A DNA stretch of 64,000 nt from Actinomadura barringtoniae (GTDB lineage Bacteria; Actinomycetota; Actinomycetes; Streptosporangiales; Streptosporangiaceae), in contig NZ_JAGEOJ010000034.1 of assembly GCF_017573505.1 (NCBI RefSeq), forward strand, positions 24,601 to 88,600. Direction: 5' to 3'. The notes under the pieces were generated by a model, which saw nothing but the letters and a program-made list of their open reading frames with translations, made no database searches and had not been told where the DNA came from. Positions 35,289 through 43,687 of the stretch are shown one piece after another. The position numbers were made by a program, and so were the translations under genes. The first letter of the stretch is position 1; every line of letters begins with the position of its first letter.

Positions 35289-35738
35289 GTGCCCAAGAAG
35301 ATCGCGATCGTGCTGGCCTTGTGCGGCTGCTCCCTGGGTGCCGCCGCCTGTAACGACGACGGCAAGAGTGACGCGAAGGGAACCCCGCCTCCCTCGGCCT
35401 CGACGACCACCTCCGGAACCACGCCGTCCGCGCCGACCGCGACCGCGCCGAGCACGGTCCCGAGCGCTCCCTCGCCCACCAAGAGCCCCAAGGACCCGAA
35501 GGTCACCCAGAGCAAACAAATCGTTCTGATCGACCCCGATGGCAAGCGGTACACCTACACGCTCATGGCCCAGATGGCCGCCGGGATGCGCGCCACCATG
35601 GGCAAGAACCCGCCCTCGAACTTCTGCGCCCAGTCCTACCGGGAGGGACTGAAGGGCGGCGGGAAGTACCCGGCCGGCCGCGACGCGTTCATGAGGGCCT
35701 GCCAGGAGGGCTGGACCAAGGGCGGCCCGTACGCCTAG
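35289..35738 (+). CDS. Small secreted lipoprotein of unknown function
   Basis: 149 residues from a GTG. A signal peptide IAIVLALCGCSLGAAACND ends in a lipobox-like Cys. A Thr/Pro/Ser-rich linker (about residues 32-70) leads to a small domain with two Cys (SNFCAQSYREGLKGGGKYPA; FMRACQEGW) that could form a disulfide. I do not recognise the domain. It follows the tandem L,D-transpeptidases on the same strand, suggesting a cell-envelope role. Its stop codon is inside the first unit of a 14-bp tandem repeat. Confidence 0.75.
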   Translation: MPKKIAIVLALCGCSLGAAACNDDGKSDAKGTPPPSASTTTSGTTPSAPTATAPSTVPSAPSPTKSPKDPKVTQSKQIVLIDPDGKRYTYTLMAQMAAGMRATMGKNPPSNFCAQSYREGLKGGGKYPAGRDAFMRACQEGWTKGGPYA

Positions 35739-35805
35739 GCCCGTACGCCTAGGCCCGTACGCCTAGGCCCGTACGCCTAGGCCCGTACGCCTAGGCCCGT
35801 ACGCT
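35726..35805. repeat. Tandem 14-bp repeat between convergent genes
   Basis: Five exact copies of CCCGTACGCCTAGG starting at 35726, 35740, 35754, 35768 and 35782, then a partial copy (CCCGTACGCT). Each unit contains two 6-bp palindromes, CGTACG and CCTAGG. Unit 1 supplies the TAG stop of the plus-strand lipoprotein; unit 5 supplies the TAG stop of the minus-strand sigma factor. Copy number is probably variable between strains. Confidence 0.97.
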
Positions 35806-36357
35806 CCGATGCTGCGCCAGTAGCGGCGCGAGCCGGGCACGCCCCCGCACGCACCTGCTCTTGACCGTCGCGGGCTTGATGCCCAGGACGCGAGAGGCGT
35901 CCTTCACGGTGAAGCCCAGCATGTCGATGAGCACGAGGGCCGCGCGCTGGTCGAAGGACAGCCGTGCCAGCGCGCTCTGCACGTCCAGTGCGAGCCCGCC
36001 CGCGTCCGCCGGATCAGGCAACTGACCCTCCGCCGCCTCCTCCGACAGCGGCACGGCCGCGCGCACGGCGTTCCGGCGCGCCCTGTCCCAGCACGCGTTG
36101 ATGACGATCCGGTGCAACCACGTACTCACCGCCGCGTCGCCACGGAACCGTCCGGCCGCACGGAACGCCGACAGGCAGGCCTCCTGAACGGCATCGGCGG
36201 CGTCCTCGGGATCGTCCAGAGTCCGCAGCGCCAGCCGCCACATCCGGTCGCGATGCCGCCGCAGCAACTCATCGAACGCGAGCGGGTTCCCCTGGGCGTG
36301 CAGGCCGAGCAGTTCCCGGTCCGCCACCCGCATCGCGCGGGTCTGATCGCTGCGCAT
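35791..36357 (-). CDS. ECF-type RNA polymerase sigma factor
   Basis: 188 residues. Region 2: ELLGLHAQGNPLAFDELLRR, TLDDPEDAADAVQEACLSAF (the -10 recognition helix) and STWLHRIVINACWDRARR. Region 4: LSFDQRAALVLIDMLGFTVK followed by DASRVLGIKPATVKSRCVRG as the -35 HTH. Similar to the SigM-like group of actinomycete ECF factors. No anti-sigma gene is next to it in either direction, so control is not apparent. The last codons and stop lie in the tandem repeat. Confidence 0.92.
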   Translation of the reverse strand: MRSDQTRAMRVADRELLGLHAQGNPLAFDELLRRHRDRMWRLALRTLDDPEDAADAVQEACLSAFRAAGRFRGDAAVSTWLHRIVINACWDRARRNAVRAAVPLSEEAAEGQLPDPADAGGLALDVQSALARLSFDQRAALVLIDMLGFTVKDASRVLGIKPATVKSRCVRGRARLAPLLAQHRSVRA

Positions 36358-36479
36358 CCCGTCGCCCTCCGTCCGTGCCGGGCCCCCTAACGTGAGCGTG
36401 AGGGCAGGCGCGGGGGAGGGGCAAGCAAACTTTAGGCGCCGTTAACATACGGGCCGATTCGATCTGTCGCCGCTGTGAG

Positions 36480-36821
36480 TCAGGCGATCCAGCCGTTGGC
36501 GCGGGCCTTGTCGAGGACGGTCTCGGAGTCCCTGGTGTCGAGCATCTCCAGCCCCCGTACGGCCCAGAACTGGAGCGACTCGTCCAGGCTCTCCAGCTGG
36601 CCGCTGAGGATGGACAGCGCCTTCTCGTCCCGGGCCTCGGCGATGAGCTCCAGCAGCAAGCAGCGCAGGCCGTGGTCGTCCCGCTCGCCCTCGAACTCGG
36701 CGATCAGCTCGTCGATGTAGGAGTCGGCGTGCTCGCGCAGGAAGTCGAACCCGTTCTCCCGGCTCTGCGGGTCACTTTGGCGCAGCTGCTGCATCGCCCG
36801 GTCGAAACGGCGTTGAGACAT
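36480..36821 (-). CDS. Small HEAT-repeat protein
   Basis: 113 residues, nearly all alpha-helical, with two or three HEAT-like helical pairs: SYIDELIAEFEGERDDHGLR, LLELIAEARDEKALSILSGQ and LQFWAVRGLEMLDTRDSETV. Soluble, acidic. Such proteins act as binding scaffolds; a partner is not evident. It sits alone between the sigma factor gene and the metalloprotease gene, both on the same strand. Confidence 0.8.
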   Translation of the reverse strand: MSQRRFDRAMQQLRQSDPQSRENGFDFLREHADSYIDELIAEFEGERDDHGLRCLLLELIAEARDEKALSILSGQLESLDESLQFWAVRGLEMLDTRDSETVLDKARANGWIA

Positions 36822-36882
36822 GGGCCGACCCTATGTCCTGGCACTGACGTCCTCGGCCCGGCCCATGTCAGTCCTGGCGCCG

Positions 36883-39135
36883 CTAGCCCTTCCGCTTCTT
36901 CGCCTTGTGCTTGGCCTTGGCCTTCGGCTTCGGTTGTGCCTTGGCTTTCGGCTTCGGTTTGGGCTTGGGCTTCGGCATGGGCTTCTTCGCAGCGGGCTTC
37001 TTCTTGGCGGAGACGAACTGCGCGGTGATCCGGTTGGCTCCGGAGACGCTGAGGTTGGCCACCGGGCTGGTGCTGACCTTCCGGCCGCCGACGAGCCAGG
37101 CGGAGAACGTCCAGCCCGGACGCGGCTTGGCCCGCACGTTCACCCGGCCGGCCACGACCGACTCGCCGGCGAACTCCACGTCGCCGCCGACGCCCGGCGT
37201 GATCGTGACGGTCAGCCGCTGCGACTTGACGAACTTGGCGACCAGGCGGTGGGCGTGCGTCATCCCCACCTCGAGCGTGTCCTCGTCACCCGCCGCGTGA
37301 CCGTCGAGCTGCCAGCCCGCGAAGTCGTAGCCGTTCTCCGGCAGCGCGGTCGCCAGCACCTTGGTGTCGGGGTCGAACGCCGTACCGCCGGGCTCGAGCG
37401 ATACCTCGCCGCCGGTCGTCGGCTGGGCCGTCGCCGCCAGCCGGAGCTTGGGCTCGGTGCCGACCGCGAACTTGGCGGTCAGCGTGTGGTCCCCGCTCAT
37501 CGAAACGGTGAACGGGTCCGCCTTGCCCGCGGCTCGGCCGTCCAGCGTCCAGCCCGCGAACACGTGGCCGGGCGCGGGATCGACGCTGACCGTGACCGAG
37601 TCGCCGACCGTGTAGGGGCCGGTCGCGTTCGGCGTGACCGTGCCACCGCCGCCGCTCACGCTCAGCTTGAGGTTGGCGGTCTTGGCCTTGGTCTTCACCT
37701 TCCGGTACGCGGCGAGCTCGGGGGCGGTGATGTTCATGACCCGGGTGTTGTTGGCCGTGAACTTGCCCTTCCCCATCGCCACTCCGAGCGATTCCCCGTG
37801 ATGCTTGAGCGTGGGGTTGGCGAAGTAGCCGATGTACGGGCACGCCGGCTTGCACGCGTTCGGATAGCCCATGATGGTGACGAACTTGTTCTGCGTGGAC
37901 GCGTAGCCGTGGTTGTCGGGGAAGTAGGGATTCTTCTCCGGCGAGTTCGTCCAGTCGTGGTCGAGCCCGAAAAGGTGCCCCCACTCGTGCGCCAGGATGA
38001 ACGCCCATAGCTGATTGGCCGCCACCACCGAATAGGCGTCGCCGCTCGTATCAGGATTGCGCGGTCGTTCCGGATAGCTGGCCAGCCCCGCCACCATCGT
38101 CTTCGCGTCATAGCCACCTACGACCGCGGTGACGATGTCCGCCCCGTACTTGTTGCGCAGCCCCGGTACGTCGTCGAACTTCCCGTCGCGCGCCGAGTTC
38201 AGGCTGTTGAACGCGGGCTCGACGGTCTCCTTGCCCTTGTAGGAGTCCGCCGCCTGAATCCGGACGACCCGCACGGTGGCGTTCACTCCACTCGCGTGCA
38301 GGTTCTTGTTGGCCCGGGCCGCCGCGTCCTGGATCCAGGAGACGATCTGCTCCTTGCCCCCGGCGGCCTTGACCGCCCCCCGTGTGTAGACGATGAGCGC
38401 GTCCACCACAGGCCCGGCTGCCGCAATTCGTTCCCCGGAGGCATCCACGTGCCCAGCACCGGCGCCGACCTGCCCGGCCGCACCATCTACCTGCCCGGCC
38501 CCGGCACCGACCTGCCCGGCACCACTTTCGGCCTGTCCCGCAGCGGCACCGACCTGCCCGGCCTCGGCTTCGGCCTCCAGGTTGGCGTGCATCTTGGGCC
38601 TGGCGGGCCGTTCCATCATCCCCGCCGTAGTCGTGTCGATCTCAGTGACCGTAGTGCGGCCACGCGCACCGGGCCGGAACGTGAACTCCTGCCCGTTGAA
38701 CGCCGCAGACCCGGCCAGCGCCAGCCGCCCCGGACTCTTGTCGCACAGCCCCACCGCGGTCAGCGTCACCGAGCTGTCCGGGATCCCGTCGACCGTCCCG
38801 CTCCAGCGAACGCTGTCGGCCCGTTCCGTACGCCCCACCTGGTCGGCGACGGCCACAACGGCCAGATCCGGGAACAGATTGAGCGTCAGCATCTCCGGAG
38901 CGCCCCCGGCCGGATGACACAGAGACGCCAGCGCACCCCGCCGAACGCCCGCGACCCGCTGCCGCAGTTCCCACGGCAGGAGCTTGGCCTTCCCACCCTT
39001 GGCCGCGGTGAACAGCCCCTCCGGCGCCGCAAGAGGCTCGGGCTCAACGACATCGGCCCTCGCCGGCACCCCGGCCAACCCGGCGGTCAGCACGACCGCA
39101 GTGACACCGGCGATCCGCCGCAGCAACACGCTCAT
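36883..39135 (-). CDS. Secreted metzincin-like metalloprotease with InlB-type repeats
   Basis: 750 residues. A signal peptide (MSVLLRRIAG, hydrophobic core, PARADV) is followed by a propeptide-like domain and a Gly/Gln/Val/Ala low-complexity stretch (AGQVGA units, about residues 190-232). The catalytic domain has HEWGHLFGLDHD near residue 382, the HExxHxxGxxHD zinc signature with a downstream Met-turn candidate (FVTIMGYP). Three divergent InlB-type beta repeats follow (GPYTVGDSVTVSVDPAPGHV; FAGWTLDG; YDFAGWQLDG; TFSAWLVGG). A very basic KPKPKPK/KAKAK tail of about 40 residues ends it. Probably a surface-retained protease; the substrate is unknown. Confidence 0.88.
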   Translation of the reverse strand: MSVLLRRIAGVTAVVLTAGLAGVPARADVVEPEPLAAPEGLFTAAKGGKAKLLPWELRQRVAGVRRGALASLCHPAGGAPEMLTLNLFPDLAVVAVADQVGRTERADSVRWSGTVDGIPDSSVTLTAVGLCDKSPGRLALAGSAAFNGQEFTFRPGARGRTTVTEIDTTTAGMMERPARPKMHANLEAEAEAGQVGAAAGQAESGAGQVGAGAGQVDGAAGQVGAGAGHVDASGERIAAAGPVVDALIVYTRGAVKAAGGKEQIVSWIQDAAARANKNLHASGVNATVRVVRIQAADSYKGKETVEPAFNSLNSARDGKFDDVPGLRNKYGADIVTAVVGGYDAKTMVAGLASYPERPRNPDTSGDAYSVVAANQLWAFILAHEWGHLFGLDHDWTNSPEKNPYFPDNHGYASTQNKFVTIMGYPNACKPACPYIGYFANPTLKHHGESLGVAMGKGKFTANNTRVMNITAPELAAYRKVKTKAKTANLKLSVSGGGGTVTPNATGPYTVGDSVTVSVDPAPGHVFAGWTLDGRAAGKADPFTVSMSGDHTLTAKFAVGTEPKLRLAATAQPTTGGEVSLEPGGTAFDPDTKVLATALPENGYDFAGWQLDGHAAGDEDTLEVGMTHAHRLVAKFVKSQRLTVTITPGVGGDVEFAGESVVAGRVNVRAKPRPGWTFSAWLVGGRKVSTSPVANLSVSGANRITAQFVSAKKKPAAKKPMPKPKPKPKPKAKAQPKPKAKAKHKAKKRKG

Positions 39136-39305
39136 GGATGATCACTATCCGTCAATGATCATCTCTAATCGCCCCGCCCGGAAAACCCGTTGCCTCAACC
39201 ACCCAAACCCGGCAACCTGGAGATCAGCCGACCAGAAGGGAGCGAAACGCCATGACTCACGAACCCAGCGAACGCTCCCTCGAGAGCGCCCGCTGAAAAT
39301 CCCCA

Positions 39306-39377
39306 GGCGCGTTCGTCCAGTGGCCAGGACACCACGTTCTCACCGTGGAAACACGAGTTCGATCCTCGTACGCGCTG
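39306..39377 (+). tRNA. tRNA-Glu (anticodon CTC)
   Basis: 72 nt. Acceptor GGCGCGT/ACGCGCT with a G1-U72 wobble, D stem GTCC/GGAC, anticodon stem CCACG/CGTGG with loop TTCTCAC (anticodon 39339-39341), T stem ACGAG/CTCGT, G73. No CCA is encoded. The terminal G-U pair is unusual for a host tRNA-Glu. Confidence 0.78.
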
Positions 39378-39382
39378 CCCGA

Positions 39383-39455
39383 GGCCGGGTCGACTAATTG
39401 GCAGGTCCCCTCATTTTCACTGAGGAATGCGCGGGTTCGAACCCCGTCCCGGCTA
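39383..39455 (+). tRNA. tRNA-Glu (anticodon TTC)
   Basis: 73 nt, starting 5 nt after the previous tRNA. Acceptor GGCCGGG/CCCGGCT, again with G1-U72, and A73. Anticodon stem CCTCA/TGAGG, loop TTTTCAC (anticodon 39416-39418). T stem GCGGG/CCCGT with a G-U pair. The D stem is weak (3 bp). CCA is not encoded. It may be a decaying or element-borne copy. Confidence 0.72.
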
Positions 39456-39500
39456 CTCTCCCCAACACTCTTCTGACCTACAAAAAGCCACCTTCCAGGG

Positions 39501-40340
39501 TCAGGCTTCATCGGGGACGGACGCGAGCTTGCGGCGCGAGGTGATGGCGAGCAGGTCCACCGATGCGCGGTAGAACTCCTCGGCCTGCTCGTCGTCGGAC
39601 ATCAGCGCCCTGCAGCGGGCGAGCAGGCCAAGGCCCCAGGGGGTGCCGCCCGCCGTGGCGCGCTCCTTCCAGCCGGGCGAGCGCGGCCTTAGCGGCGTTG
39701 TCGTCGCCGCCGCGCACGCCCGCCTCGACGATCTCGTGCAGCGACCGGGCGGCGAGACCGGGGCTGTCGCGCTCGAACGAGGGCAGCGCCCAGGCCAGCG
39801 CCTCGCCGTAGTGCCCGAGACTGATCTCCAGGACGGTGAGGGAGTTCATGGTGAGGTCATCGGCGCCGGTGACCTGCGCCGCCATCGCCCGTGCCTCGGC
39901 CTCTCTCCCGCTCCAGGCCAGGAACTCGATCCGCTGGACACCGCCGGGGTGCGGCTGTCCGACGACGTCGGAGAGTTCGGCCATCTCGTCGTGCAGCGCT
40001 TCGGCCGCGTCGAATCGGCCCGCGCGCAGTTCCCAGGTGGCTCCGACCATGAGCGTGCTCCGGAGCGCGCCCAGTGCCCCATGGGCCCGGTCGTAGGCTT
40101 CGAGCCGCTCCCACGCCCGGCGTCCGCCCTCGTCGTCCCACACGTCATCGGCGGCGAACATGCTGATGGCGGCGAGAGGCAGGCCTTCCTCGGTGAGGTT
40201 CTCGTCCGTGCCCAGAGCGGCCAGTGCGCCGCGCATCAGCGGTACGGCGTGCCGATGGCCGACGGCGACGCGCCGTCATGGTCTCCCACCCCGTCGCCGT
40301 GATCAGGATCATCCTGGACGCAGCCCGTTCCCTGTCCAGC
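39501..40340 (-). pseudogene. Remnant of a LuxR/MalT-type ATPase regulator
   Basis: The main open frame (39508-40236) gives TPR-like helical sequence such as RAWERLEAYDRAHGALGALR and VQRIEFLAWSGREAEARAMA, typical of the C-terminal half of large AAA-LuxR regulators. After AALARLE a single extra G (near 39668) shifts the frame. Restoring it gives ERATAGGTPWGLGLLARCRA and SDDEQAEEFYRAS, ending at a TGA at 39501. Upstream, similar sequence (RMILITATGWETM) continues in another frame to about 40340. Both the N-terminal ATPase and the C-terminal HTH are missing. It is clearly a decayed fragment. Confidence 0.7.
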
Positions 40341-40493
40341 TAGCCGGCGACAGATCCACCCCTCCACCAGCGCGCATACGAGGCGCTCAGTCCATGAGAT
40401 TCACCGCCCGGCCGGCTCGTGCGTGGCGCAAGGCATCAGCGTTACCGTCCTTTGGGATCACCAGCACCAGGAATCTCAGCTCGGATCTGTGCG

Positions 40494-41009
40494 CTACTGG
40501 GCGCAGGACGTCGGCTCGGTGGCCTCGACGGCGATGGAGACGGCCACTGCAGAGCGGCCGGTCTCGGGAAAGGGCTGGTGGAGGCGGAGCCGGGCGACGG
40601 GGGTCAGTCCCAGACGCCTGACCTCCGCCCGTTCCTCCATGCTCGCGTGGTTCAGCACCCGCTTCAGCGCAGTGGCCCGCTCGACCGGATCGGTCAGCCT
40701 GTCGAGGTCGGCGGGCACAGCGATCTCGTCGGGCCCGCGTGCCGCATCCACCGCCGTGCCGGCGTTCAGCAACGCGGAGAGCTCGGTCTCTTGGAGCGGA
40801 TGGGCCAGGATGAGATAGGCGTCAGTATCGGAGAGATAGGCCGCGTCTGCTGTCCTCCCGAAGGGTTCGGCGGGAGTTGTGACAGTGAGCAGGATTCCGG
40901 GAACGCCACGGAATCCGTAGAGGACGATCTGGCCGCGCGACAATCCGAACACCAGCCGGTTGACCTGGCCGATAGCCTTCAGAACGGCCCTGTCCAGAAT
41001 GTGGCGCAT
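40494..41009 (-). CDS. Uncharacterised protein, weakly like deazaflavin-dependent nitroreductases
   Basis: 171 residues. The ATG at 41009 has GGGGAG 6 bases upstream. The N-terminus (VLKAIGQVNRLVFGLSRGQI, then GVPGILLTVTT) resembles the start of F420-binding DDN-type split-barrel proteins, which usually go NRxVFRLSGGRxGG...VLLLTTTGRKSG. The central Gly-Arg-Lys-Ser box and the NP-W motif are not found, so the link is weak. It may be a degenerate or unrelated member. It sits in the decayed patch between two pseudogenes. Confidence 0.5.
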   Translation of the reverse strand: MRHILDRAVLKAIGQVNRLVFGLSRGQIVLYGFRGVPGILLTVTTPAEPFGRTADAAYLSDTDAYLILAHPLQETELSALLNAGTAVDAARGPDEIAVPADLDRLTDPVERATALKRVLNHASMEERAEVRRLGLTPVARLRLHQPFPETGRSAVAVSIAVEATEPTSCAQ

Positions 41010-41130
41010 CCGGCTCCCCCTGACTCCCTGTGTCCCAACGCCCTATTCAACGAACACGGCCCTTCCAGGTTCCTGTCGGTCTCGTGCTCCGCCTGGCTCA
41101 CATCCGCCGCTCTCTCGGCCAGGTCAGCAG

Positions 41131-43356
41131 TCATTGGTACGGACCTGGCGCCGATCGGGCGAGTTCAGGTCGAGAGTGTCGGCTTAGCGGAGGGGGACGT
41201 GGTGCTCTGTGATGAGGGGCGGGTGGATTTCGTGTTCGCGAAGGCCGGTCACGCCGAAGCAGCGGATCCGTAGGGCCTCGGGTGTCACGTCGACGCGCAG
41301 GAAGCTCTTGAAGAAGGGGGGCGCGGAGTTCTGTGACGCTTGGACGAAGTAGCGTTCGTTGAATCTGCCGACGGGCATCCGGAACCAGGAGAAGGACCGC
41401 CTGGCTCCGTATGGAACGCCCATCAGCACGGCGATGGAGCGGACTCGGCGGCTGAGGCGGACGTCCCCGGTTCCGCGGCGGAAGGACGAAGGTGACCTCG
41501 TCCGGGCCGGCGTCCACGCCGTGCAGCTGATCGAGCATCTGGCGGAGGTTGTTCTGCGCTTCGGCCATTCCGCCTTCGACGGCCTGGCGCAGTTCGGCTT
41601 CGGCGCGTTCGAGGCGGCCGAGGTCGGCGAGGTGCAGTCCGTAGTTGTTGTGAACCGCGACCAGGCCTGCGGGCAGTGCGTTACTGAACCAGCCCTCCGC
41701 CTCCTCGAAGCGATCCGTCATCGCCAGCAGGACCGCCAGATTGCTCATCGCCTCCGGCGTATGGGCCATCGTGCGGAACGCCCGCTCCGCGTCGTCGACG
41801 GCGCCGGTGTCGAAGTTCTCGGCGAAGCGGAGACAGCTGAGGTTGTTGGCCGCCTCCGGCGAGCCCGCCTCGGAAGCCTGCGCGAACAGCTCGACCGCCG
41901 CGGAACGCTCCCCACGTTCCAGCAGCAAGGCCGCCAGGTTGTTGGCGGCTGCGGGAAGGCTCACAGCGGCTCGGAGAAAAGACTCGGCCTCCTCGGGGTC
42001 GCCCTGATCCCACACCAGTGTGCCGAGCGAGAACTGCGCGGCGGCGTCTCCGGGACGTTCGGCGATGGCTCTGCGCAGCGCGCCTTCCGCCAGCGGAGCA
42101 TGCCCCAGCCGGCGAGCGGTGGCAGCGAACTGCAGGACATCCGCGGGGCCGACCAGGTCGTGCACGGCCCGCCAGAACGGCTCCGGCAGGTCAAGCGGCC
42201 CATCCTGAACGTGATCGACGAGGTAGTCGAAGGGCTGGAGGAGCCCTTCCGTGTCTGTTCGCAGACAGGCGACGACGTCGTCCTCAACGGTCGTCGCCCA
42301 CTTCAGCGCCTCCTGCGCACCCGCCAGGGCCGCGTCCAGGAAGTGCGCGGCCAGGTGTTCGAGGGCCTGCCGGGTGAAGGCGCTACCGTGGCCCAGCGCG
42401 CGAGCGTAGACCGCGGCCGACACCAGCGCGGCCCCCTCGATCTGCTCACCGTCCTGACCTCGACGCCACCGTTCGAGCGCGACGCCACCGCCGGCGAGAT
42501 GCTCGGCCAGCCGGACCACCGAGCCGCTTCGCAGCGCACCGTCGATCATCGCGTCGTCGCGGTGGGCCTCGGCCCGTTCCAGTTCGGTGGCCGTCAGCTC
42601 CCGCACCACCCTGACCGGTGGGCGCAGTAGCCCGACCACCTCGGCCGCGGAACGATTCAGAGCCCCGTCCGGTGCGCTGACCCCAGCCAACGCCCTGGTC
42701 CGTACTGTCGCCATGATGAACACCCCAGTGCCCTCGGCCAGCCGGGTCAACGTCCCCAGATCCAGCCGGCCGGCGCCGAGATAGGCGTCCAGGTCGTCGA
42801 GCCATATGACCGTATCGCGCAGCCGTACCTCCGCTGCGGCCAGCTTGGCCAGCGAGTCCGCGGCGACCGGAACCAGCACCCGCAGCGCAGGACGGTCATC
42901 GGCGAGGCGGAGTACCGCCTGCCATGCGGTACGCGTCTTGCCCGATGCCGAAGGCCCCTGAAGCAGCGCCGCGCTCCGAAGCAACAGCGCCTGATCGACG
43001 TCGTCGTCGACATCCCTGCCGACGTAGGAGGCCCTGCCGCCGTGCTCACGACCCCGCGCATCGGGACCATGAGGGTAGACACGAACCTTCGGCAGCCGCC
43101 CTCTCCGGCTCGCACCCAGCGCGTGAGTCCGCAGCACCCGCGCCCGGCCCGTCGACCCCTTCGCCCAGAGCAGACCGACCGCGGCGCCCACCAGCAACGC
43201 TGTCGCCGCCCACACCGTCGGCGCGTACCACCACCTCTCCACCTTCACGGTGTTGGTGGCCAGACTCCCCACCAGCGCAAGAGCGATCCCCACCAGCAAA
43301 GACGCCGACGCGTAGACCAGACCCTGGCCGCCCTCAGCGCCGCCCTCACCGCTCAC
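41131..43356 (-). CDS. Membrane-anchored P-loop NTPase with TPR repeats (chimeric 3' end)
   Basis: 741 residues as read. Two N-terminal membrane helices (LVYASASLLVGIALALVG; VWAATALLVGAAVGLLWA) are followed by a STAND-like NTPase: ASYVGRDVDDDVDQALLLRS, Walker A GPSASGKT near residue 134, Walker B VIWLDDLD near 180, and MATVRTRALAG as sensor. From about residue 420, TPR or Sel1-like repeats follow (AAAQFSLGTLVWDQGDPEEA; AANNLAALLLERGERSAAVE; VHNNYGLHLADLGRLERAEA). The last 110 residues (after FVLPPRNRG) are Pro/Arg-rich and read through the metallophosphoesterase fragment out of frame, so the natural C-terminus is probably lost. Function unknown; signalling or defence is possible. Confidence 0.75.
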   Translation of the reverse strand: MSGEGGAEGGQGLVYASASLLVGIALALVGSLATNTVKVERWWYAPTVWAATALLVGAAVGLLWAKGSTGRARVLRTHALGASRRGRLPKVRVYPHGPDARGREHGGRASYVGRDVDDDVDQALLLRSAALLQGPSASGKTRTAWQAVLRLADDRPALRVLVPVAADSLAKLAAAEVRLRDTVIWLDDLDAYLGAGRLDLGTLTRLAEGTGVFIMATVRTRALAGVSAPDGALNRSAAEVVGLLRPPVRVVRELTATELERAEAHRDDAMIDGALRSGSVVRLAEHLAGGGVALERWRRGQDGEQIEGAALVSAAVYARALGHGSAFTRQALEHLAAHFLDAALAGAQEALKWATTVEDDVVACLRTDTEGLLQPFDYLVDHVQDGPLDLPEPFWRAVHDLVGPADVLQFAATARRLGHAPLAEGALRRAIAERPGDAAAQFSLGTLVWDQGDPEEAESFLRAAVSLPAAANNLAALLLERGERSAAVELFAQASEAGSPEAANNLSCLRFAENFDTGAVDDAERAFRTMAHTPEAMSNLAVLLAMTDRFEEAEGWFSNALPAGLVAVHNNYGLHLADLGRLERAEAELRQAVEGGMAEAQNNLRQMLDQLHGVDAGPDEVTFVLPPRNRGRPPQPPSPLHRRADGRSIRSQAVLLLVPDARRQIQRTLLRPSVTELRAPLLQELPARRRDTRGPTDPLLRRDRPSRTRNPPAPHHRAPRPPPLSRHSRPELARSAPGPYQ
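41184..41470 (-). pseudogene. C-terminal fragment of a calcineurin-like metallophosphoesterase
   Basis: The frame reads VLMGVPYGARRSFSWFRMPV, GRFNERYFVQASQNSAPPFF, KSFLRVDVTPEALRIRCFGV, TGLREHEIHPPL, which I recognise as the conserved C-terminal end of an actinomycete metallophosphoesterase. The metal-binding N-terminal part (DxH, GNHD) is absent. The fragment is entirely overlapped, in another frame, by the 3' end of the TPR/NTPase gene. This shows a junction where one gene was cut and another joined to its tail. Confidence 0.65.
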
Positions 43357-43687
43357 CCGTCAAGGATCACGCCCACCCCGCGCTCCCGACAACCAATCCA
43401 AACGAAGACCCCAATCCGTTATCGACGGCAACCTTTGCTGGTGAGTTGGGCCTGGCTTGCCCAGCGCGACATCCGCGTACAGGGCCACTCCCCGAGCTAT
43501 GCCAGTGGATGTAGAACTGCGGGAACCGCAGCTGGTGGGACACCAGCTCATCGAGCAGCGACGCGTTTCACACCGGGGAGTTCCAAGTAACCTCACGCTT
43601 CGCGTGAACGGGCGTCTACGCCCGGGGGAGCCTGGGGACGATCCCTTTGCTCAGAGCCACTGACCAACCTCGGGCTCTCGTTCTCGC
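43357..43687. other. Gene-free stretch with two small hairpins
   Basis: 331 bp with no frame I can defend. Two adjacent perfect hairpins, CACGC-TTC-GCGTG (43594-43606) and GGGCG-TCTA-CGCCC (43610-43623), lie close together and are followed by GGGGGAGCCTGGGGA. They could be the 3' end of a small RNA or remnants of a mobile element. Confidence 0.4.
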
